Translations under genes and position numbers: made by a program
DNA from: Candidatus Hydrogenedentota bacterium
GTDB lineage: Bacteria; Spirochaetota; Leptospiria; Turneriellales; J094
Direction: 5' to 3'
DNA length: 5,560 nt
NCBI GenBank assembly: GCA_003695005.1
Contig: RFJE01000220.1
Span: 1-5,560, forward strand
Notes under the pieces: generated by a model
What the model saw: only the letters and a program-made list of their open reading frames with translations
Database searches by the model: none
What the model was told of the DNA's origin: nothing
Shown: positions 1-5,017 of the stretch, piece after piece
Layout: every line of letters starts with the position of its first letter
How positions within the stretch are numbered: the first letter of the stretch is position 1

Positions 1-183
1 ATTCGGTGCTTGGTACTGATGTCTGTGAAAATAAATCCGAATACAAAGCTGTGCTAAATCCCGCGGTTTTATTTCGAAGTAAGCTGCGCCATCGAGAAGC
101 ATCTCATAAGCTTCTTGGCTTAACGAAATACAGCTTTTTTCAAGTTTTCGGTTTCCAAAAGAAACTATATCATAAATATCCAT
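1..183 (-). CDS. Partial unknown gene, N-terminal 61 codons, runs off left edge
   Basis: I do not recognise this protein. Reading the minus strand from the ATG at 183-181, the frame stays open for 61 codons to position 1 and begins MDIYDIVSFGNRKLEKS. It is followed by an acidic, helix-like stretch (about residues 20-35) and then a His/Tyr/Arg-rich segment near the window edge. The start is chosen because a GAGGGAG Shine-Dalgarno-like sequence lies at 192-186, with its GAGG core 5 bases before the ATG. The residues look soluble, with no signal peptide or membrane segment in the visible part. It is transcribed divergently from argG. The opposite strand also has an open frame here (6-206, starting with GTG), but that frame has no ribosome binding site that I can see. 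The strand choice therefore rests mainly on the Shine-Dalgarno sequence and is only moderately certain. No function is proposed. Confidence 0.55.
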   Translation of the reverse strand, partial: MDIYDIVSFGNRKLEKSCISLSQEAYEMLLDGAAYFEIKPRDLAQLCIRIYFHRHQYQAPN

Positions 184-185
184 AT

Positions 186-192
186 CTCCCTC
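186..192 (-). promoter_or_regulatory. Ribosome binding site of the divergent left-hand gene
   Basis: On the minus strand the sequence reads GAGGGAG from 192 to 186, two bases before the ATG at 183 if the full match is counted, or five bases if only GAGG is counted. It is the only convincing Shine-Dalgarno sequence in the window. It is what favours a minus-strand gene at the left edge over the overlapping plus-strand open frame. Confidence 0.5.
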
Positions 193-205
193 TTAATACA
201 CTCTA

Positions 206-232
206 AATATAAGCAATAATTTGTAAAGTAAA
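206..232 (-). promoter_or_regulatory. Candidate promoter for the divergent left-hand gene
   Basis: On the minus strand a TATATT box (211-206, five of six matches to TATAAT) lies upstream of the start at 183. A TTTACT sequence (232-227, four of six matches to TTGACA) lies 15 bp further upstream, a short spacer. Transcription would begin near position 199 and give a leader of about 16 bases that contains the Shine-Dalgarno sequence. The -35-like box lies inside the left arm of the inverted repeat described at 222-327. This is AT-rich DNA, so chance matches are easy. Confidence 0.25.
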
Positions 233-327
233 AACAAGTCTATGTGCTAGTTGGCGTACAGCCATAAAGTGTTTCCGCCGTATCGCTGTTGGCATACGGA
301 CTTACTCAAAACTTCATTTACTTTACA
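222..327. repeat. Inverted-repeat element with internal hairpins in the argG upstream region
   Basis: TGTAAAGTAAA at 222-232 is exactly complementary to TTTACTTTACA at 317-327. After one mismatch (221/328), positions 215-220 can pair with 329-334 if two G-U wobbles are allowed on the plus-strand RNA, giving 17 pairs in 18 positions. Inside lie two small hairpins: TGGC/GCCA (252-255 with 261-264, loop of 5) and CCGTAT/ATACGG (278-283 with 294-299, loop of 10). AAGTC at 236-240 can also pair with GACTT at 299-303. The interior from about 250 to 300 is clearly GC-richer than the arms. It could be a folded argG leader, a binding site for a regulator shared by the two divergent genes, or a small MITE-like repeat. 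The pairing is seen directly; the role is unknown. Confidence 0.5.
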
Positions 328-356
328 TGTTGTTTCCTATTAACATAGCGTCAAAT

Positions 357-1562
357 ATGGATTCTGTAACGAAAGTAGTGCTAGCTTATTCGGGTGGTTT
401 AGATACATCTGTTATTTTGCATTGGGTAAAGCAAAAATACAAATGCGAAGTAATTGCCTATTGTGCCGATGTCGGTCAGGAAGAAGAGCTCACAGGTTTA
501 GAGGAAAAGGCTAAAAAGACAGGCGCTTCTAAAGCTTATGTGGTGGACTTGAAAGAAGAATTTGCACGGGATTATGTGTATCCTGCTATTCGTGGAACTG
601 CCATTTATGAAATGAGGTATTTATTAGGGACATCCATTGCTCGTCCGCTAATTGCTAAAAAGCAAGTAGAAATTGCACTTGCCGAAGAAGCAGATGCTGT
701 CTGCCATGGAGCAACAGGAAAAGGCAACGATCAAGTTCGCTTTGAGCTTACATACATGACATTAGCACCAAATTTAAAAATTATTGCACCGTGGCGGGAA
801 TGGGACTTTCAGGGAAGGGAAGATTTAATCCGGTATGCGAAAGAGGAGAATATCCCTGTAACCGTTACGCCGGAAAAACCTTATAGTATGGATCGCAATT
901 TAATGCACTTATCTTATGAAGGGGGCATTTTAGAAGATCCATGGCAAGAGCCCAAAGAGGATATGTTTTTATGGACAGTGAGTCCGGAAAAAGCACCGGA
1001 TCAACCGGAAATGATTGAAGTAGAATTTCAACATGGCAATGCAGTTAAGCTAAATGGAAAAGATCTCTCGCCGGCTCAAATGATTTCTGCGCTAAACGAT
1101 TTAGGTGCGAAGCATGGAATTGGCCGAATTGATATTGTGGAAAATCGACTGGTTGGGATCAAATCTCGGGGAGTTTATGAAACACCAGGTTGCACCATCT
1201 TACACATTGCTCATCGCGATTTAGAGTCCATTACATTAGAGCGGGATTTGCAGCATTTAAAGGATGAGTTAAGTTTGCGCTATGCAACTTTAATTTACAA
1301 TGGCCAGTGGTTTTCGCCGGAGCGGATCTCACTTCAAAATTTTATAGATGGAACACAAAAAGTAGTGAATGGTGTAGTTAAATTAAAGCTTTACAAAGGC
1401 AATGTGATTGTGTTAGGACGCAAATCACCGAATAGTTTGTATGATAGTTCACAAGCTTCGTTTGAAGAAAGTGGAGATTACAACCAAAAAGATGCGGAAG
1501 GTTTTATTCGTCTTTTTGGTTTGCCGGCAAAAAAAGCAGCTCGTACTTTTCTATCAGAATAA
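357..1562 (+). CDS. argG: Argininosuccinate synthase
   Basis: This cytosolic enzyme uses ATP to join citrulline and aspartate into argininosuccinate, the penultimate step of arginine synthesis. The N-terminal ATP-pyrophosphatase P-loop SGGLDTS is at residues 12-18. The conserved [15 protein letters not shown] block is at about 116-130, the [16 protein letters not shown] region at about 175-190, and the [23 protein letters not shown] block at about 256-278. The protein is 401 residues, the usual length for bacterial ArgG, and looks intact. I chose the ATG at 357 because it gives the normal short lead-in ([14 protein letters not shown]). An in-frame ATG at 327 would add ten residues and lies in the arm of the upstream inverted repeat. 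Neither start has a visible Shine-Dalgarno sequence. It is the first gene of a compact cluster, and its stop overlaps the next start by 1 bp. No ARG box could be recognised by eye. Confidence 0.97.
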   Translation: MDSVTKVVLAYSGGLDTSVILHWVKQKYKCEVIAYCADVGQEEELTGLEEKAKKTGASKAYVVDLKEEFARDYVYPAIRGTAIYEMRYLLGTSIARPLIAKKQVEIALAEEADAVCHGATGKGNDQVRFELTYMTLAPNLKIIAPWREWDFQGREDLIRYAKEENIPVTVTPEKPYSMDRNLMHLSYEGGILEDPWQEPKEDMFLWTVSPEKAPDQPEMIEVEFQHGNAVKLNGKDLSPAQMISALNDLGAKHGIGRIDIVENRLVGIKSRGVYETPGCTILHIAHRDLESITLERDLQHLKDELSLRYATLIYNGQWFSPERISLQNFIDGTQKVVNGVVKLKLYKGNVIVLGRKSPNSLYDSSQASFEESGDYNQKDAEGFIRLFGLPAKKAARTFLSE

Positions 1563-2056
1563 TGGATTACGAGTTTTCTAAAAAACAACCTTTCCATTCT
1601 GTAGAAGGGTGGTACTCATTAGAGTATCCCCGTTTATGGGAAATGGAAGTGATTGAGAATATCCCTGCTTTTTTTAATCCTTTTGGCGGGTATGGTTCTC
1701 TACAAGTCTTTGCCGTAAAAATGGGTGCTCTTGCTAATTCCGGTAATTTAATCGAGAATCATCCTTTTTTGAAGGGTGAATCCTTAACAGAAAAAATGCA
1801 GCTTTTTTTAGAAAGGCAGGATCAGTTTATTCCAAAGGACAGTTTGCAACTTACCGAAAAAAGGCATAAAGAGGGAGATTCTACATACATTGTAGCTACA
1901 GAATATCGGATTGAAAATCGATTTTATATGGCTTGTATGATGCAAAGATCGAATATTTTTTTACTTTCGCTTTACAACTGCGAAGGACTTCCCGATAAGG
2001 CAGAAGCAAGAGCAGTAGGGGAAATACTAAAATCAATTGAAATTCATAAGCAATAA
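1562..2056 (+). CDS. Conserved-looking protein of unknown function (164 aa)
   Basis: I do not recognise this protein with certainty. It is a small, probably cytosolic protein with no signal peptide or transmembrane segment. The N-terminal part contains W17-x-SLEYPRLWE (17-27) followed by a run of aromatic and Gly/Pro residues (FFNPFGGYGSLQVFA, about 37-51). The middle is charged and probably helical. The C-terminal half alternates like beta strands (STYIVATEYRIENRFYMACMM) and ends in a helix. An opening such as W-x-S-L-x-Y-P-x-x-W is typical of small PsbP/Mog1-like alpha-beta domains (DUF3805-type families are one example), but this is a resemblance only. The gene starts in the TAATG overlap with the argG stop, which suggests translational coupling. 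No Shine-Dalgarno sequence is visible. It sits 2 bp before the GT26 gene, so it belongs to the same transcription unit. Its role is unknown. Confidence 0.85.
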   Translation: MDYEFSKKQPFHSVEGWYSLEYPRLWEMEVIENIPAFFNPFGGYGSLQVFAVKMGALANSGNLIENHPFLKGESLTEKMQLFLERQDQFIPKDSLQLTEKRHKEGDSTYIVATEYRIENRFYMACMMQRSNIFLLSLYNCEGLPDKAEARAVGEILKSIEIHKQ

Positions 2057-2058
2057 AA

Positions 2059-2925
2059 ATGAGTGATTCTTTAGATATACAACACACCATTGCTAAAGAA
2101 GACGATGACCCTATTTTAGAGTACATGAATGTGGACATCTCTAATTTAGAGTCTAAAAAAGTGTATTTAGCGGATATCCCGTTTTACCAAGCGAGCGATA
2201 AAGAGCTCATTGCCTATACGTTTCGTCATATTGAACAGACAAGAAAAAATGGTTATGATAGCCAAGGAGAGCTTGCTCATATTTTACCATTAGATCCTTA
2301 TCGCTTTGTTTGGATTCGAAATTCTAAAAAATATTTACCAATTGCAAGAACTGCTTTTTTAAATTTGCCGTCTGGATCGGGTATTCGATGGATGTCTCGG
2401 AGATTAAAAGCACCCTTACCGCAAAATATCTCTTTAATTTCGTTTTTAATGAATTTAATTCGGATTGCTCATGCAAAGGAGTATACTATTTTTCTGCTTG
2501 GCAGTAAGGATGAAGTCATTGAAAAACTGTTCTTTAACTTAACAAGAAGTTTTCCGCGTTTACGCATTGTAGGGCGTCATAATGGATACTTAAAAGGACC
2601 GTATCGAGAGCGAGTGGTTCAGGCTCTTAAAAAAACAAACCCGCATATTATTTTACTAGGTCTTGGCTTCCATAAAGAAATGGCTTGGATACGAGAATAC
2701 AAAGACCAATTAGGAAATAGTGTTCTTATTAATGTAGGTGGTAGTTTAGATATTTTAGCGGGAACACGGAAAAAAGCACCGGATTTTATTGTAGAGCAAG
2801 ATTTAACTTGGTTTTGGAGGATGATCAATCGTCCTTGGAGATGGCATCGGCTTTTTATTTTACTTTGGTGGCTTATAGAAACCCTTTATTGGAAATTTAC
2901 TTCGCGCAAAAAAAATGAGTCATGA
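2059..2925 (+). CDS. WecG/TagA/CpsF (GT26) family glycosyltransferase-like protein
   Basis: Members of this family transfer N-acetylmannosamine-type sugars from UDP-sugars to polyprenyl-linked precursors of surface polysaccharides at the inner face of the membrane. Hallmarks visible here: TIFLLGSKDEVIE (about 143-155), the PRLRIVGRHNGYL block (166-178), PHIILLGLGFHKEMAWI (195-211) and the INVGGSLDILAGTRKKAPDFIVEQDLTWFWRM block (224-255). The C-terminus ends in RPWRWHR and a very hydrophobic aromatic stretch (about 265-280), which fits the membrane-binding tail of this family. About 75-80 extra residues precede the domain. Unusual point: where family members have an ADG-like or DGxG segment with the catalytic-type Asp, this protein reads LNLPSGSGIRW, with Ser at 105. 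It may therefore be inactive or have changed chemistry. The start is 2 bp after the previous stop, with no Shine-Dalgarno sequence. The true substrate cannot be read from the sequence. Confidence 0.9.
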   Translation: MSDSLDIQHTIAKEDDDPILEYMNVDISNLESKKVYLADIPFYQASDKELIAYTFRHIEQTRKNGYDSQGELAHILPLDPYRFVWIRNSKKYLPIARTAFLNLPSGSGIRWMSRRLKAPLPQNISLISFLMNLIRIAHAKEYTIFLLGSKDEVIEKLFFNLTRSFPRLRIVGRHNGYLKGPYRERVVQALKKTNPHIILLGLGFHKEMAWIREYKDQLGNSVLINVGGSLDILAGTRKKAPDFIVEQDLTWFWRMINRPWRWHRLFILLWWLIETLYWKFTSRKKNES

Positions 2926-3889
2926 ATTCTCGTTTACTTTGCCAGCGAATACTCGTCTAGATTTTGCTTTAGTTCAATGTCTTCCACAGCACACACGGTC
3001 AAAAATACAAAGATGGATACGAGAAGGCCGAGTAAAAATAAGTGATCGGGTAGTAACGAAAGCAGGTTTTCAATCGAAAAGAGAGGCAAACGGTATTATT
3101 TGTATTCCAGAAGAAAAGACTTTTGAACTCAAACCTTCGCATGTAAAAGTACCTATTTTGTACGAAGATGACTTTTTTGCCGTCATTCACAAACCACCTA
3201 AAATGACAGTTCATCCAGGTGCGGGCACAAAAGGTGACACTCTTGTTCACTCGTTAATTGGCCAAATGGATAGTTTGTCTAATGAGCATCAAGAAAGGCC
3301 AGGGATTGTGCATCGGCTCGATAGAGAAACCGAAGGACTCTTGCTAATTGCTAAAACAAATGATGCTCATGCTAAAATATCTCGACTCTTTGCAGAAAGA
3401 AAAATCCGTAAAACTTACTATGCGTTTTTATTTGGCACAGGTCTTCCCGCACAAGGTCATCTTTATGGTAAAATTGGCCGTCACCCGAAAGACCGAAAAA
3501 AAATGCTATTTATTCCTGATTCCGATAAAAACAGAATAGAAATACCTGCATACTATAAAGAAGCTAGTTTAACATATTCCATTTTACAGGAAACACAGTT
3601 GTTTAGTTTTGCGAAAATTTTATTAGAAACAGGTCGGACTCACCAAATCCGAGCAAGTTTTTTTTCGATTGGTCGACCCGTCGTTGGGGATAAAATCTAT
3701 GCATTAAAGAAAAATGGAAAAAAAAGTGATATGCCCTTTTCCGAAGATTATGGTTTACTTTTGCTAGCTCGAAAATTAGAGTTTATTCATCCTTTTACAG
3801 GGAAAGAGTTTTCTTGCAGTTTGCCTTTTCCAAAAAGATTTTTACAGTTTGCCGAAAAAATTGGTATAGAGTTCAGCAATTCTCGCTGA
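2915..3889 (+). CDS. RluA/RluD-family pseudouridine synthase
   Basis: This enzyme isomerises uridine to pseudouridine in RNA. An S4-type RNA-binding domain covers about residues 11-65 (RLDFALVQ to the GIICIP segment). The catalytic domain follows: YEDDFFAVIHKPPKMTVHPG (83-102), the catalytic motif GIVHRLDRETEG (130-141, nucleophile Asp136), GKIGRHPKDRKKM (185-197), the ETGRTHQIRA motif (238-247) and GRPVVGDKIY (253-262). The S4 domain and the IGRHP segment make it more RluD-like than RluA-like. RluD modifies the helix 69 region of 23S rRNA, but the exact target uridines cannot be deduced here. At 324 residues it has family-typical length and appears intact. The start at 2915 overlaps the GT26 gene by 11 bp, in an A-rich stretch without a Shine-Dalgarno sequence. 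This indicates translational coupling as the last gene of the cluster. No clear Rho-independent terminator follows. Confidence 0.95.
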   Translation: MSHEFSFTLPANTRLDFALVQCLPQHTRSKIQRWIREGRVKISDRVVTKAGFQSKREANGIICIPEEKTFELKPSHVKVPILYEDDFFAVIHKPPKMTVHPGAGTKGDTLVHSLIGQMDSLSNEHQERPGIVHRLDRETEGLLLIAKTNDAHAKISRLFAERKIRKTYYAFLFGTGLPAQGHLYGKIGRHPKDRKKMLFIPDSDKNRIEIPAYYKEASLTYSILQETQLFSFAKILLETGRTHQIRASFFSIGRPVVGDKIYALKKNGKKSDMPFSEDYGLLLLARKLEFIHPFTGKEFSCSLPFPKRFLQFAEKIGIEFSNSR

Positions 3890-3912
3890 ATAGAGCTATG
3901 ACTTGAAACAAC

Positions 3913-3940
3913 TTGACAGCAAGAAAAAGTTTTGTAACTT
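3913..3940 (+). promoter_or_regulatory. Candidate promoter upstream of the structured segment and lipoprotein gene
   Basis: A perfect TTGACA sequence at 3913-3918 is followed 16 bp later by TAACTT (3935-3940, three of six matches to TATAAT). A second -10-like sequence, TATGCT at 3941-3946, is too far away (22 bp). If used, transcription would start at about 3947, so the RNA would consist almost exactly of the GC-richer folded segment followed by the lipoprotein gene. The TTGACA also lies within a tiny CTTG-ACAG-CAAG hairpin (3912-3923), so it could be chance. Confidence 0.3.
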
Positions 3941-3944
3941 TATG

Positions 3945-4175
3945 CTAATCGGATTTCTGCCCTGTACGTGATATGGTAGGCAATAATGAACCAACACTTT
4001 CCGCATGGGATTCCAATATTTTGGTTCGGCAAAAGTAAGGGCACACCCTGAAAAGTAGCCGTTCCAGTGAGGAAACCCACTTTAAAATCAGGTTCATTCC
4101 TGATGCCATACACGGCAGGGTGGTGCCGGTTTTCCATATAGCTATTGACAGTTCGTACTTTTCCCTGAAAACGGC
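3945..4175. other. GC-richer segment with nested inverted repeats directly before the lipoprotein start codon
   Basis: This 231-bp intergenic segment is about 46% G+C by hand count, visibly above its neighbours. Complementary arms nest: GTACG and ATATGG (3964-3968, 3971-3976) with CGTAC and CCATAT (4154-4158, 4134-4139); GAACCAA/TTGGTTC (3988-3994 with 4021-4027); GGCACACCCTG (4040-4050) with CAGGGT-g-GTGCC (4116-4127, one bulged G). Two hairpins sit inside the last stem: AGTG-a-GG/CC-CACT (4066-4081) and ATCAGG/CCTGAT (4087-4104). A 3' hairpin, GCC-g-GTTTTC with GAAAACGGC (4125-4134, 4167-4175), competes for three bases with the central stem. It could be a leader RNA, a small RNA or a MITE-like insertion. 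On the minus strand one frame is open across it (stop TAA at 3940-3942), so a gene remnant is also possible. I do not recognise a known RNA family. Confidence 0.5.
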
Positions 4176-4177
4176 TT

Positions 4178-5014
4178 ATGTATTTTAAAAAAAAGTATAT
4201 AATTTTAACTCTTCTTTTCTTACAATGGCACTGTGCTAGTTTATTTAAATCAGCGTTTACACCACCCCAAGTTTCAGTCGAAGATGTTGAAATTGTAGAT
4301 GCTGGCTTTAACGGGGCAACTTTAAACTTAAAAATTGCCGTCAACAATCCGAATGCCATTGGTATTAAGCTTGCTTCTTTTTCTTACGAAGTACTAACAA
4401 AAGGGGAAAAGCTTGCTTCTGGCGAAAAAAAAGACCCCATTGATATTAAAGGGAAAGACATTTCTCGATTTTCTGTTCCGGTTACCATACGCTATGCAGG
4501 CTTGCAACAAGGTATTGTAGCTATAATAAAAGAGCGCAAACTTCCGTATGAAGTAAAAACAAAAATCGCAGTCGATACCCCTATTGGAGTGCTACACTTT
4601 TCGCCCGAGCACAAGGGGGAAATTCCCATTCCCACTTTACCGGATGTGGAAATTAGCAAAGTCTTTTTAGATGAAATGGGGATTACCTCAACGACTATTG
4701 TCTTCCAAGTAAAAATAAAAAATAATAGTGATGTTAAAGTAAAATTAAAAAAATTTCACTATGAAATTAGTATTAATGATTTTACGATTGCTAATGCCGA
4801 AATGATGCTAGATAAAACATTGGAGTCGGAAAAACAAACACAGCTCGTTTCGATTCCTGTCACTTTAAAATTATTAAGTTTAAAAAGGTCTTTAATTAAT
4901 GTAATTAAAGAAGGGAAGTTTCGTTACTTTGTAAAAATGAATTTATCGATGGAAACCAATTACGGAGAATTTGATGTTCCGTATGAAAGCGAAGGAATGA
5001 GCTCTTTATATTAA
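4178..5014 (+). CDS. Probable lipoprotein with two LEA14/WHy-like domains
   Basis: The N-terminus has a short basic region (KKK at 4-6), a hydrophobic segment and a possible lipobox, LQWHC, ending at Cys19. His at the -1 position is unusual, though spirochaete lipoboxes are known to be loose. The mature part is two repeats of a LEA14/WHy-like (LEA type 2) beta-sandwich domain. Domain 1 is about 32-150 with VNNPNAIGIKLASFSYEV at 55-72, and domain 2 about 155-270 with KNNSDVKVKLKKFHYEI at 181-197; the two segments align with each other. Proteins of this family are linked to stress or desiccation protection in plants and are common as predicted lipoproteins in bacteria, mostly without known function. 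The start codon directly follows the structured segment and no Shine-Dalgarno sequence is visible. Membrane anchoring in the envelope is inferred. It converges with lpxI, 3 bp away. Confidence 0.85.
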   Translation: MYFKKKYIILTLLFLQWHCASLFKSAFTPPQVSVEDVEIVDAGFNGATLNLKIAVNNPNAIGIKLASFSYEVLTKGEKLASGEKKDPIDIKGKDISRFSVPVTIRYAGLQQGIVAIIKERKLPYEVKTKIAVDTPIGVLHFSPEHKGEIPIPTLPDVEISKVFLDEMGITSTTIVFQVKIKNNSDVKVKLKKFHYEISINDFTIANAEMMLDKTLESEKQTQLVSIPVTLKLLSLKRSLINVIKEGKFRYFVKMNLSMETNYGEFDVPYESEGMSSLY

Positions 5015-5017
5015 CAG

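Noticed and set aside
6..206. Plus-strand open frame starting with GTG, 66 codons
   Set aside because: No ribosome binding site is visible, and the opposite strand has an open frame with a clear Shine-Dalgarno sequence.
222..327. Integron attC site or T-box leader before argG
   Set aside because: The arms do not match attC core sites (GTTRRRY/RYYYAAC), there is no integrase or cassette array, and I see no T-box consensus or specifier loop.
327..356. ATG at 327 as the argG start
   Set aside because: It adds ten residues not typical of ArgG and lies in the arm of the inverted repeat. The ATG at 357 gives the usual N-terminus.
1896..3539. Small overlapping open frames within the cluster (for example minus 1896-2138, 2619-2828, 2999-3250 and plus 3348-3539)
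   Set aside because: All lie on other frames inside well-supported genes and show no ribosome binding site or recognisable protein features.
3910..3931. Rho-independent terminator after the pseudouridine synthase gene
   Set aside because: Only weak 4-5 bp stems (CTTG/CAAG, AACTT/AAGTT) are present, with no GC-rich stem and no following T run.
3945..4175. tmRNA, SRP RNA, tRNA or rRNA fragment
   Set aside because: No tRNA-like ends or CCA, no SRP tetraloop region, no tmRNA tag frame and no rRNA sequence that I recognise.
4066..4180. RNase P RNA-like words (GAGGAAA and a CGGCTTA-like 3' end)
   Set aside because: The segment is far too short for bacterial RNase P RNA, the conserved words are incomplete, and their spacing is wrong.
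3940..4359. Minus-strand open frame of 139 codons overlapping the lipoprotein start
   Set aside because: About half of it is antisense to the lipoprotein signal peptide and first domain, it has no ribosome binding site, and its product resembles nothing I know. Only the part over 3940-4175 is kept, as a possible gene remnant within the structured segment.
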